Of a stretch of DNA of 64,000 nt, positions 9,787-19,866 are shown one piece after another; position 1 is the first letter of the stretch, and every line of letters begins with the position of its first letter. The DNA lies in the NCBI GenBank assembly GCA_015039465.1, contig MU130320.1:1-64000 (forward strand). The letters run 5' to 3'. Source of the DNA: Phlegmacium glaucopus. Its lineage: Eukaryota > Basidiomycota > Agaricomycetes > Agaricales > Cortinariaceae. Both the position numbers and the translations under genes were made by a program. The notes beneath the pieces are model-generated. The model searched no databases and was not told the origin of the DNA. It saw nothing but the letters and a program-made list of their open reading frames with translations.

Positions 9787-10456
9787 TGATAGGACCCAGG
9801 AGGCATCTAGGGATGTAAACACACCATTTTTGCAGTTTCACAACCTTCGCAGTATACTTGCAGATGCTCACATATCATTGCAGATACTTGCAGATCATCA
9901 CAGGTCATCGCAGGTCATTGCACATCATTGCACATACTCGCAGATCATTGCAGAATACTCGCAGATCATTGCAGATACTTGCAGTCATCACCAACATTCA
10001 CATTATCATTCGCAGTTGCCAGCTGTTCTCGCAATCTTTAAACACGACTCCAACAAAGGTCACTCAGGTGACTGTATTACTCATCACCTTTATTTTTATC
10101 TTGTCTCCTTTTATTTGGCTCTTATCTCCTATGTTTCATTACCAAATTACCAGATCCATGTGACTCCGCTTTAACCTGCATTTTACATTTCTGTTTCACC
10201 TTTCCGCACTTAGCTATTTGCTAGTTACTATATTATTAGCAGTAGCAAGTAAGGGGAAGCAATAGAACAGAGGGGAACGGATGAATTACCACAGTTTTGA
10301 TCCCACCTTTGGAACGTCGTGCTAAGCTACTCTTGCACTCTTTGAAAATCATCCTGCGGGCTTTGCTTTTTCTGCACATTATCTCACACTTTAAAGTGAA
10401 CCTTTGCACCTCATAAAACCTCACTATCACCTACTGAAGAGAACTACATCAACCCC
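9787..10456 (-). mobile_element. solo LTR-like element (TGAT...ATCA family), copy 2, truncated
   Basis: Starts TGATAGGACCC on the plus strand, so it lies opposite to copy 1 and forms a large palindrome with it (arms about 670 bp, 157-bp centre). It stops at 10456 in the text gaactacatcaacccc, about 60 bp short of the expected end, so no target duplication can be read. Confidence 0.72.
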
Positions 10457-10890
10457 AGTAATGTCACAAATGTCACAAAATGTCACAAAGTGTTTCACTG
10501 TTTCAGGAACTTTATTGATGTTTACTGATATCGTCCTAGGACTTGTATGACAAATTTCTTCACAGTTGTAGACTTGATAGTTACTTTAGATTGCAAGTTG
10601 TTCATTTAGACCATTATGGATTTTTGTATGGTTATAGTCTGAACTTTTTGTAGTGTTATTTTACAGTATGATAAATAGATCAATTCAGATCATAGTTATC
10701 TGCTGAGTTAACATTCAAAACTTTGCAATTTCCAGTTTAATCAACAAGTGTAGTCAACACTTTTGACCCTTACACTATCAATTTGTAGATTAATTCATGG
10801 TTGGTTTATTGATCTTTTTGATTCAATTGAAGAATAATATTATGAAAAATGAATAATCCATAGGTATTCAATTTTCAGTCCTATCACCGG
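10457..10890. other. AT-rich stretch downstream of the recombinase gene
   Basis: Begins with a short tandem aatgtcacaa repeat (10458-10490). The rest is AT-rich with no supported frame. It lies 3' of the minus-strand gene ending at 10891. Confidence 0.5.
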
Positions 10891-13003
10891 TCACCTGGTT
10901 GTCTTTCCGCGTTGACGATGGCACAGCCCTTCAGCCTGCTGCTGTTTCTGTATGGCTGTGTGGAGCAACGAAACACCTTTCTTATATTGTGGGTATGCCT
11001 TCTCAAAGTTCTCTTCATTGCGGCTGTAACTAAGGTTGGGGGCATGTGAGAAAAATAAAAGATTACAATGTCATATCATATCGCTCTTACCGTTCAATAA
11101 ATTCCAATGCAATCCTTCATCTCTGCCCATACTTCACACTTTCCCCAGTTGACTGATGCCATGCTGGATTGCAGTCCTTAAGTGGAACATGGTGTGCTCA
11201 AGCCAGGTCCTGTTCATCCCAGTCCTTGACAACTTGCTTCTATGCGCGCGCTCCAAGTGTACGACTGATCTTGGGGACGAAGTGCCTGGCATTTTCAGGT
11301 TGCGGATGAATTACATAATGTTGCTGATTCTCAGCATCTTGACTCTTGGGTCAGGTCGGAATGATGGCTGGGGGTGTATGTGCTTGGTTAGCATGGAATG
11401 AGCTGCTTGAAAGGCCATGGTGGTATGCAAGTGGATCCTCCAATGGAAATTGTGGTGCAGACTCAACGTGACTGGGCTAGTGATTATGACCGAGTCAATA
11501 CTACATGTGGCCAATATAATCAATAACTACCTTTCCAGGTCCCATAAGCTGCGTTGTTTGGGGTAAGTGATGGTGCCAGTGGCGCATTGGTGAGGGAGCG
11601 ATCATCAGCTGGTTCAGCTGGAAGGCGAGTTGGTGCGTCTTCTTGGCCTGCTCATCAAAATATTGACGTATTTCAGCTGCAGTCATTGGTTGTATCTCAA
11701 CATGTTCACCCATATGAGAACTACTTGTTTCTTGATCAACCAGACACAGTGGATTGCTGTGGTCCTCTTCATATGTGTAGAGTTCATCCAAAAGGTATCG
11801 GATCAAGGTGTCATGCTAAAATTACGGAGTTAGCAGTCTTGTAAACCATATAAATCAGACAGTAATCTTCTTGAACTCACATGTTCACCTTGCACCCACC
11901 CACCCCACCATCAAATGCAAGCAAGAGTCCAGCGTTGTCCAACTGGGGCAAACATGAAACAATATTGTGCTCCTCCACGACAGAAACAGTGTGTTGTGGA
12001 GTATTCCGCACCATCAATCCCTGCTTTTGTTGCCATCTCGGTAATCTTCTTTTGTACGACATCTGCTGTCATTGGTCTATTTGGGTGTACTGATGTTCCA
12101 TTTGCACCGATTGCAGGAAAGATGTGGTCACTTGGTTGGAGGGGCCGTTGGAGCAAATAGGTCTCATAGAAGTCAAGCCAGTCTAAAACATTGGTGTACA
12201 TGTCAATGGCAGGCGTGTTCGTTTGGGGGTAGATGTTATAGAGGTGACCTGTTTACAAGACCCTGAGTTCTATATTGGACCGTACATCATGATTATTGGA
12301 GCACTAACCACTGGTTTGTTGATCACCATTCTTTGTGCGCTTCTGCCAGTTCTTATGGTTTTGCAGTTTGACTTTGAAGTGAGTGAATTGACCTGTTGGT
12401 GATTCAGAACTGCCTCTCGGTTCACCTCTTATGCCTGTGGCCATAAGAAAGTCTTCTAGCGTCAAACTTGTTGTCTCGCAGTTTCTAAACACTTGGATAA
12501 GTCTTCTCTTTTTCAAATAGCATGTCAAAGGAAGGTGATGGCTGGGTGTTGTAGGTCATTATTGGACGTACCGTGTCCAGAGAGTGTATGCTGTGCTCGC
12601 AAGTGCAATGAACAGCAAAAAAATCCCATGTTGCGCTGCTGATATTTCCAGGCCTGAGCATTGGGATGTTGCATACTCGTAAAGCTTTGTCATATCACCA
12701 ACAGACATGGCTTTTGAGTGAGTCCTCTCACTTTCTCCATTCTTGTATTTACATGCCTCGAGAATATCACCCACTTCAGCAGAGCGGACTGGATTTCCAA
12801 TCCACTCCTTGTTTACTGTGTCAAAATGCCAATGGCCACGAAACTTGTCCCCTGCCCTTGTTACCAGTGAGTTGCATTTCCGAAACAAGAAGAGTTTATT
12901 GGACTCACATAGTATCATAGTAGTGCAAAAAGGCTGCATGAATAGCAGACGCTGTGGACTTCCCACATTCCTTGGTGAAACATTTCTGTGCAATGAACAT
13001 GGC

Positions 13004-13015
13004 AAGGGCAGTAGG
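13004..13015. repeat. left target-site duplication of the full LINE (AAGGGCAGTAGG)
   Basis: The same 12 bases stand at 19525-19536. Removing 13016-19536 restores the minus-strand recombinase frame (PTAL followed by AMFIAQK), independent support that this is the insertion point. Confidence 0.88.
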
Positions 13016-13199
13016 GCCCCGCTTCTTGACTTCTTACCGCCATCACCTCTTTCGGGGTCCTGGTACTACAAAGCCAATTAAGCTACATTCCTACTAATTT
13101 CTCTCCTACTTACCCAGCTCATCTATACCATTCCCCCATCTCGTTACTCCTTTGTACTCTCGCTACCCCCTCACCGCTACACCCCTCTGCTGCCTGTCC

Positions 13200-14969
13200 A
13201 TGGACAAGGACAAAGACAAAGGTAGGGTTCCCGCCAAAAACCTTGCCAGCGCACCCATACGTGATGGGACCCCGGGCAATTCCCAGCGTGGTTTAGCCAC
13301 CCACTCGGAGATCAATGCTCTAGTCACCGGTAATTCAGGTCCCATTACTAACGTCTCCGATGCCCGGAAATGGCTCGAAACCAAAGGCTGGATCCTATCC
13401 GGCGAGGACTACGACCGCTCCAAAATGGCTAAAATCCTCCTCACCATCTCTCTCCTGCCGAAAATGCCGCCAGAGGCTGTCAATGCCATCCGAGCCTCAG
13501 CTTTTATTCTAGAGGATGATGTCATCGACAAGGATTCATCTCTGGTCGCCTCAGCTGTGGCAGATAAAGTACACTCAGGCCTAACTAACATCCTTTCAGG
13601 CCTCCTAGCAACCCAATCTTTCTTCGAGGCCAGCTCCACCCAGCAAGCCACCCTGACCCTGGACCTCAAAGAAGCGACAGCCCGAACCAAACTAGTTACC
13701 GACAACCTTTCCAGCGTGTTCACTAAGCTCACCGATCTGAACCCTGCCCCCACTACAGCCGCACCCTGTGCCCAATGGCCGTCCCTCCCCCAGCAGCTCC
13801 CCCCTCGCTCTCTCCCCCCAAGTACTTATGACCCCACAGTCTCCAACTCGACTACCCAACTACGTCAACGCTTGCTCCTAGCCGCCAGGTCGATCCTAGT
13901 CCAATCAGACCCAGACGATGCCTCAACCCCAAGTGACCGCTCCCCTCCCGCGGTTCTGAAGATCCGGGAAGCAATGAATCAAAGACTCGAAGAGATTGAA
14001 GACACTTACCTGTCCTGGGACTCCGACGACGAACCCAAACCCAAGACTATCATCAAAGGCATTCAGTTTCTCAAACGAGGAGCTTTCCTCCTCGACTTCG
14101 ACTCCCCTGAGTCCGCTGACCGTTTCAAAGACTATACTGCAGAACACTACGATCTTTTGCCACTACACCTAGGTGGCGCAGCCGTTATCAAATCCAAGAG
14201 CTTCAACCTCATATTCAAATTTGTGCCATGCACTGGCGACTTCAATCCTAGTAACCCCGAATGCCTATCTGATATCGAAGCTAACAATGGTCTCCCCCCA
14301 GGTTCGATCACAGCTGCCTCCTGGCTCAAGCGAACCGACCGCCGGGCCCCTACTCAGACTGTAGCCTCCCTCAAAGTCACCTGCGTCTCCCCTGAGGCAG
14401 CAAACCACCTCCTCTGCGAAAGAGTGTTCGTGGAGGGTCGTGTTGTCACAGTCCGTAAAGACCTGCGCGAGCCGATCAGATGTAACAAATGCCAAGAATA
14501 TGGACACATTCGCGCCTCATGCACTAACACTGAAATCTGCGCCCACTGCGCTAGTCCATCGCACACCACACCAAACTGCCCTCCCAACCATCCAGCCAAG
14601 TGCCGCTCCTGCGGCCCAACATCCTCCCACCCCAGCTACTCGCGCAAATGTCCAAGTTTCATCTCCAAGTGTAATGCTCTCGACACTAAATACCCAGAAA
14701 ACTCCATGCCATACTTCCCGACTGGCGAATCCTGGACCTGGGCGTCAGCCCCTCCTAAACTCTCTGTTTCTCCACCGCCTCCTAACCCACCACGTAGCCC
14801 CCCTTTCCTGCAGCCGACTCAACCGCGTAGTAACCTTTCACCCATGCCCTGCCCTCTTCCTCCCCCCCCTTGCCGCCAATCAAACCTAGACCAGTTCCTG
14901 ATCCCTAGCCGCTCGGGCTCCCAGTCACAACGCAGACAGTCTCAGACCCTCCCTCCAACTACATCATGA
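13200..14969 (+). CDS. LINE ORF1: Gag-like nucleic-acid-binding protein
   Basis: I take the ATG at 13200 (MDKDKDKGRV...), giving 589 residues; the frame is open further up but without an ATG. The N-terminal half is low in recognisable domains. A central block (IIKGIQFLKRGAFLLDF onwards) resembles fungal LINE ORF1 proteins. Three zinc knuckles follow from about residue 428: CNKCQEYGHIRASC, CAHCASPSHTTPNC and CRSCGPTSSHPSYSRKC. The first two are exact C-x2-C-x4-H-x4-C. The C-terminus is Pro/Ser-rich. Such proteins coat the element RNA. The stop overlaps the ORF2 start as ATGA, so ORF2 is probably translated by termination and reinitiation. Confidence 0.88.
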   Translation: MDKDKDKGRVPAKNLASAPIRDGTPGNSQRGLATHSEINALVTGNSGPITNVSDARKWLETKGWILSGEDYDRSKMAKILLTISLLPKMPPEAVNAIRASAFILEDDVIDKDSSLVASAVADKVHSGLTNILSGLLATQSFFEASSTQQATLTLDLKEATARTKLVTDNLSSVFTKLTDLNPAPTTAAPCAQWPSLPQQLPPRSLPPSTYDPTVSNSTTQLRQRLLLAARSILVQSDPDDASTPSDRSPPAVLKIREAMNQRLEEIEDTYLSWDSDDEPKPKTIIKGIQFLKRGAFLLDFDSPESADRFKDYTAEHYDLLPLHLGGAAVIKSKSFNLIFKFVPCTGDFNPSNPECLSDIEANNGLPPGSITAASWLKRTDRRAPTQTVASLKVTCVSPEAANHLLCERVFVEGRVVTVRKDLREPIRCNKCQEYGHIRASCTNTEICAHCASPSHTTPNCPPNHPAKCRSCGPTSSHPSYSRKCPSFISKCNALDTKYPENSMPYFPTGESWTWASAPPKLSVSPPPPNPPRSPPFLQPTQPRSNLSPMPCPLPPPPCRQSNLDQFLIPSRSGSQSQRRQSQTLPPTTS

Positions 14970-17900
14970 ATAGACGCAATCCTAAGACACCAAGCAGACT
15001 CCGTATCTGGCAGCAAAACGCTCACAAGTCCAAACTAGCTCTACAGCATATCCTTAATACTGCGGCCCCAGAAGACTGGGACGTGATCGCTATCCAAGAA
15101 CCTTGGCTCGATACCTACAAAAACACCAGAGGCTCTTCCTACTGGCGCATTTTATACCCTACTGACCACCTTCTAGATGGAGCTCCTCGCTCCCGCTCTG
15201 TTCTTATGATTAACACTAATATTGCTACTGACTCTTATACCCAACTTAATATCCCCAGTGCGGATATCACCGCTGTCCGTTTCGAGGGCGTCGCTGGCCA
15301 CCTCTCCCTATTCAATATCTACAACGACTGTAATCACAACGATAGTCTCTCCACACTTGCTAACTACTTGACTACTGACCCCCCCACCCCCCTTGACCAC
15401 ATGCTATGGCTAGGTGACTTCAATAGACACCACCCACTTTGGGAAGACCCGAAAAACCGCCATCTCAACTCGACGGAAGCCAGTATTCGACCGCTCCTAG
15501 ATCTTCTGCACAACTACGACATGGAGCTCGTTTTACCCCCTGGCATCCCCACATACGAAACGGCTGCTCATAACTGGACCCGCCCAGACAATGTCTGGCT
15601 ATCTCACCACGCCCTAAACCTCATCATCTCCTGTAACACCGACCCCTCTCTACGCCCGGTCCTTGCCGATCACTTGCCAGTCATAACCATCATTGACATG
15701 CCCATTGCACGCTCTCCTCCTCATACCCTCCCTAATTTCCGTGATTTTGACTTCACAGATTTCAACCGAATCCTCCGTGAACGCCTCGATCTAGTTTCCC
15801 CAGCCATATTACTCACATCAGCAGAGGACTTCCATACTAAAGTCAATTTACTAACCTCCGTCTTACAGGAGATCATTGACTCCCATGTCCCAGCCAGGAA
15901 GCCCAGCCCTTTCTCCAAGAGGTGGTGGAATGCCGAACTCTCTGCCCTTAAGAAGAAGAAGAACAAACTTAGCAACGAGGCATACAAATTCCGCGACATC
16001 ATCGGCCACCCATCCATAGCGGAACACAAGAGGGTAACTAAGGATTTCGCCACCGCTATCGAAGCTGCAGCTAAAGCCCACTGGCTCGACTGGCTGGAGA
16101 ACATCTCCCCACAACAAATCTACACGGCCAATAAATATGCGACTAACGAACCTACAGATTACTCTAGTGCCCGTGTCCCTACCCTCAAGGTCTCAACCGC
16201 TAATGGTCCAGCGCTTGCCTCAACTAACAGCGAAAAGATCGAGGCCCTTTCACAATCCTTCTTTCCTCCTCCTCCCGCTCCTGCCCCGGTCCCCACCAAT
16301 CCCGACTATCCCCCCCCTCTTCCAGGTATCAAATTCTTCACCAGACGACGCATTAGAGAGGCCGCACGCCGTCTAAAGCCTTTCAAAGCCCCTGGCCCAG
16401 ATGGAATTCCAAACCTAGTTCTCATTAAATCCATGGACGTGCTCATTGACCACCTATTCTATGTTTACAGAGCAGTGTTCGAGTTCAACGTTTACCACGA
16501 CAGATGGCTCACCTCCAAGACCTTGGTGTTGCGTAAACCAGGGAAACCCGCCTATGACGTGGCTAAAGCTTACCGCCCGATAGGGCTCCTGGACACCATG
16601 GGCAAGCTCCTTTCCACCCTTGTTGCTGCTGACCTCTCTTTCCTAGCCGAAAAACACTCGATGCTCCCTCCTGGGCAATTCGGAGGACGGCCAGGTCGTA
16701 ACACTACCGACGCTGTCCATCTACTTACTCACACCGTCAAAGACGCATGGCGCCAAGGTAAAGTTGCCGTCGCCCTCTTCCTCGATGTCCAAGGTGCCTT
16801 CCCAAACACTGTCAAGGAGCGGCTCATCCACAACATGAAGAGCCTCCGCGTCCCAACCTGCTTCGTCCGATTAACTGAAAACATGCTAACCAACAGGAAG
16901 ACCTACCTACATTTCGACGACACCGTCTCAGAGCCCATCATCGTCACCAACGGCGCTACCCAAGGCTGCCCTCTATCTATGGTCTACTATGCCTTTTATA
17001 ATGCACCCCTCATCCGCACAGCCAAGCATAAAGACGAGCGATCTATTGGCTTTGTAGACGACACAATGTTCCTAGCCGTCAGCGACACACTCCAAGGCGC
17101 ACACAATGTCATCAAAGATATGATGGAGCGACCCGGTGGGGGCTTCGAATGGTCTACCACACACAACTCTCCATTCGAATTATCTAAACTTGCTCTGATG
17201 AACTTTCCCCGGTCGAACCTAGATGTTGCCCCCGCTAACCTTACACTCAGCAGAAATAACCCAGATGGTTCAACCACAAGTCAGACGGTCGACACAGTCG
17301 ACGCGTACAAATACTTAGGGGTCATCATAGACCCGAAGTTACGGTGGGCTGCTCACCACCAAAAGGTAATCGCCAACGCAACCTGGTGGTCCCTCCAGGT
17401 CGCCAGACTATCCAAGACCTCAGGAGGCATGCCTCCTAGCCGTATCCGCCAACTATACAACACAGTAGCGATCCCAGCTTTTACATACGCAGCCGATATA
17501 TGGTATTCCGGGCTACACCCTTCTCCCTCAGGCCGTCGACAACTGGGCTCAGTGTCAGTAACTAAGAAACTCACCTCCGTCCAGCGGCGTATGGCCAAAG
17601 CAATTACGGGTTCACTCAATACCGCAGCAGGCGATGTCCTAGACGTTCACACTAACCTTCTCCCCATAGACCTACTCTTTAAAAAGATATTATACCGAGC
17701 AGCCACTCGGATTGCCTCCTTACCCCCCTCCCACCCTCTTTTCTCTCTCTCTCGCAAAGCTGCTAAACGTTATGTTAGAAAACATAGATCTCCGCTCCAT
17801 ACCCTTTTCTTTATCACCAAGGTCAACCCCTCCCGTATAGAACCAATCTCACCAATCCGGCGCCGCCCAAACTATACCCCGTCCTTCAGCACCACCATTG

Positions 17901-18961
17901 CAAACAACAAACCTGAAGCACTGAACGCAGCCGCCGAACACCATAATACCCAGGTCTCTGTATACTGCGACGGATCCGGCTTTGAAAACGGTACCGGCGC
18001 TGCGGCCGTCATGTATATCGACAAAATTGAGAAAGGCTCTCTGCGTTTCCATCTAGGTCCTGCCACTAAACATACTGTCTATGAAGGAGAGCTAGTAGGA
18101 CTCTCCTTAGCCCTGCACCTTATATCTTCCCTACGTTTTCGCCTTCGTTCTTACACCATTATCGGAACTGACAATCAGGCAGCCATATTAGCTCTTACTA
18201 ACCAGAAACCCCACCCAGGTCACTACCTGCTAGACCACTTTCACACCGCAGCCGAACAGCTTCACGCCAAACAACATCGCATCCGACACCCTAACGACAC
18301 CAACCAACCCTCCAAAGGTGTCATCGACCTCCGAATCCACTGGACACCAGGCCATGCCAACTTCGCCCCAAATGAACGCGCGGATGAACTCGCCAAGCAA
18401 GCCGCCCAAGGCACCTCAAGCCCTCGACACCTCCTCCCTACCTTTCTACGCAATAAGCCCCTTCCTTACAGCATTCCCGCCCTTCGTCAATCTAATCTCA
18501 ACTCAATCCAAAAGCAATGGAAAACACGCTGGAAATCCTCACCACGCTACCCTCTACTTAAACTCTTAGATAAATCTCTTCCCTCTAACGCCTTTTTAAA
18601 ACTTATAGATCCTCTCGACCGACGCCAATCTGCTATTATCACACAACTCCGAACCGGCCACTCCCCCTTGAACCACCATCTCTTCCGTATCCGCCGCTCC
18701 GAGTCCCCCTCCTGCCCTCACTGCCAAGGAATCACAGTCGAAACTGTCCGCCATTACCTTCTCCAATGCCCACACTACCAAAACGAACGCCATATTCTCA
18801 GACAAAAACTAAAACGCCGAGCCGACTCCCTCGCTTTCCTTCTCTCAAATCGCTCCGCCATCAAGCCCCTTCTTAATTTCATCCATGCTACCAAACGTTT
18901 CAACACCCAAGCCTACTCCGCACGCCGCAATAACCCCAACACCGTCCCGCCTCCCATCTAG
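14966..18961 (+). CDS. LINE ORF2: AP endonuclease, reverse transcriptase, RNase H
   Basis: 1331 residues with no stops. The N-terminal endonuclease nicks the target: WQQNAHKS, IAIQEPWLD, WLGDFNRHHPLWED and ADHLPVITI carry the expected N, E, D/N and D/H positions. The RT begins near residue 470 (FKAPGPDGIPN), with LDVQGAFPNT and the catalytic FVDDTMF (Asp 698 and 699). RNase H from about residue 995 has VYCDGSGFENGTGAAAVMY, YEGELVGL, GTDNQAAI and HWTPGHANFAPNERADELA, so all four acidic or His positions seem present. A C-terminal CPHC...RHYLLQCPHY motif is a likely zinc finger. It copies its RNA into nicked DNA. It starts inside the ORF1 stop (ATGA). Confidence 0.93.
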   Translation: MNRRNPKTPSRLRIWQQNAHKSKLALQHILNTAAPEDWDVIAIQEPWLDTYKNTRGSSYWRILYPTDHLLDGAPRSRSVLMINTNIATDSYTQLNIPSADITAVRFEGVAGHLSLFNIYNDCNHNDSLSTLANYLTTDPPTPLDHMLWLGDFNRHHPLWEDPKNRHLNSTEASIRPLLDLLHNYDMELVLPPGIPTYETAAHNWTRPDNVWLSHHALNLIISCNTDPSLRPVLADHLPVITIIDMPIARSPPHTLPNFRDFDFTDFNRILRERLDLVSPAILLTSAEDFHTKVNLLTSVLQEIIDSHVPARKPSPFSKRWWNAELSALKKKKNKLSNEAYKFRDIIGHPSIAEHKRVTKDFATAIEAAAKAHWLDWLENISPQQIYTANKYATNEPTDYSSARVPTLKVSTANGPALASTNSEKIEALSQSFFPPPPAPAPVPTNPDYPPPLPGIKFFTRRRIREAARRLKPFKAPGPDGIPNLVLIKSMDVLIDHLFYVYRAVFEFNVYHDRWLTSKTLVLRKPGKPAYDVAKAYRPIGLLDTMGKLLSTLVAADLSFLAEKHSMLPPGQFGGRPGRNTTDAVHLLTHTVKDAWRQGKVAVALFLDVQGAFPNTVKERLIHNMKSLRVPTCFVRLTENMLTNRKTYLHFDDTVSEPIIVTNGATQGCPLSMVYYAFYNAPLIRTAKHKDERSIGFVDDTMFLAVSDTLQGAHNVIKDMMERPGGGFEWSTTHNSPFELSKLALMNFPRSNLDVAPANLTLSRNNPDGSTTSQTVDTVDAYKYLGVIIDPKLRWAAHHQKVIANATWWSLQVARLSKTSGGMPPSRIRQLYNTVAIPAFTYAADIWYSGLHPSPSGRRQLGSVSVTKKLTSVQRRMAKAITGSLNTAAGDVLDVHTNLLPIDLLFKKILYRAATRIASLPPSHPLFSLSRKAAKRYVRKHRSPLHTLFFITKVNPSRIEPISPIRRRPNYTPSFSTTIANNKPEALNAAAEHHNTQVSVYCDGSGFENGTGAAAVMYIDKIEKGSLRFHLGPATKHTVYEGELVGLSLALHLISSLRFRLRSYTIIGTDNQAAILALTNQKPHPGHYLLDHFHTAAEQLHAKQHRIRHPNDTNQPSKGVIDLRIHWTPGHANFAPNERADELAKQAAQGTSSPRHLLPTFLRNKPLPYSIPALRQSNLNSIQKQWKTRWKSSPRYPLLKLLDKSLPSNAFLKLIDPLDRRQSAIITQLRTGHSPLNHHLFRIRRSESPSCPHCQGITVETVRHYLLQCPHYQNERHILRQKLKRRADSLAFLLSNRSAIKPLLNFIHATKRFNTQAYSARRNNPNTVPPPI

Positions 18962-19054
18962 TACATACACTATCCCATCACCACAAACCAACACCGCCAC
19001 GTCCCTACCTCATCACCGTCCTCTCCTACCTACCTACCCGACGTCTGCTGCTCC

Positions 19055-19056
19055 AG

Positions 19057-19091
<35 letters not shown>
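19055..19091 (+). repeat. run of 37 C in the LINE 3' region
   Basis: An uninterrupted C tract (G tract on the other strand) about 95 bp after the ORF2 stop. It could form G-quadruplex or i-motif structures. Its exact length may be unreliable, since such runs are often misread. Confidence 0.9.
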
Positions 19092-19094
<3 letters not shown>

Positions 19095-19524
19095 TAGCTA
19101 CTTCCACTTCCTCCTCCGTATCGTGCCCCGGGCTGCCCTTACGACGCTCCCCTCTTTCTCTATCACTTTTACTCCCCGCTCCGCGGGCCCTGTCGCTTAC
19201 AAATTCTCTGCCTGCCACCACACTCTCGTTTCTCTTATTTCAGGTTATTAACAGGGGAGCATAGTCTAAAACGGTGGAGGATACGCCGGTTCACTTTTAC
19301 TCCGCTGCTTCGTCAGTGGGGGGGTGAGCTTTCTATGGCTCTTGTAGACTTAGTTACGTGTTGACTTAACACACCCTTAGACTATACTCCTTAGTTAAGC
19401 TCCTGTTCGCATGTAATGTGTACCATAAGGACTTGATCCTCCCAGCACAATAAATTTGATATAAAAAAAATAAAAATAAAAAAATATATATATATTTTGA
19501 GCACTTGTAACAGGCACTGCTAGA

Positions 19525-19536
19525 AAGGGCAGTAGG
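19525..19536. repeat. right target-site duplication of the full LINE
   Basis: AAGGGCAGTAGG, identical to 13004-13015. It falls in the recombinase reading frame (minus strand CCT ACT GCC CTT, Pro-Thr-Ala-Leu). Confidence 0.88.
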
Positions 19537-19866
19537 AGTGCACTCAATTGGCAGACTACTAAAGGCTTGATGGAGGTCAGGATGCATGTAGCCCTCTGCC
19601 TCATGGTCATCTTTGTCACCGTGTATTCCTTCAGCTCCCGCTTCAGGTGTCTCCACAACATATGCCGCAATAAATTCCTTTCCCCGGCGTACATTTCCAT
19701 CATAGTTATCAGTGGTCTTTTTTGACTTTCCGTGCTTTTTCTTGCTGTCTTTGACTGTTTTCTGCACAGATTTATAGCTTGGAGTTGGCTTGGACCGGTT
19801 TTGTCCTGACTTGGATTTGCCAGGCTTCTTGCAAGAGCTCGTATGGGTAGAGGATTTTAGGGGCAT

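Larger units (their letters stand above)
13016..19524 (+). mobile_element. full-length non-LTR retrotransposon (LINE, probably Tad1-like)
   Basis: 6.5 kb between two copies of AAGGGCAGTAGG. It has a C-rich leader, ORF1 (13200-14969), ORF2 (14966-18961), and a 3' region with a 37-C run (19055-19091) and a tail of taaaaataaaaaaatatata at about 19462-19497. About 27 further bases after the tail (gagcacttgtaacaggcactgctag) precede the target duplication and may be part of the element or filler. Both frames are intact, so it may be young and able to move itself. Tad1-like placement (APE, RT and RNase H, zinc-knuckle ORF1, fungal host) is inference. Confidence 0.88.
10891..19866 (-). pseudogene. 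Crypton-like tyrosine recombinase, split by a LINE and decayed
   Basis: On the minus strand the start MPLKSSTHTSSCKKPGKSK (19866) leads a Lys-rich N-terminus to PTAL at 19525. The frame then continues across the LINE at 13015 as ALAMFIAQKCFTKE. Later exons give a box-I-like TAYTLWTR, then AIDMYTNVLDWLDFYETYL, then the H-x-x-R region as THCFCRGGAQYCF, then RYLLDELYTYEED with candidate nucleophile tyrosines, and a tail ending RQRGKTTR before the TGA at 10891. Introns are short with GT..AG ends (for example after SG before HLYNIYP). In the relatives I remember, the motif is HCFRRGGAQYRF and LARIRWW. Here it reads HCFC, YCF, ACI and stop, all explained by C-to-T at CpG. Such enzymes integrate DNA circles, but this copy cannot work. 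Confidence 0.72.

Noticed and set aside
19055..19091. 37-C run as a functional signal
   Set aside because: Length cannot be trusted from an assembly and such runs arise by slippage; noted as a repeat only.
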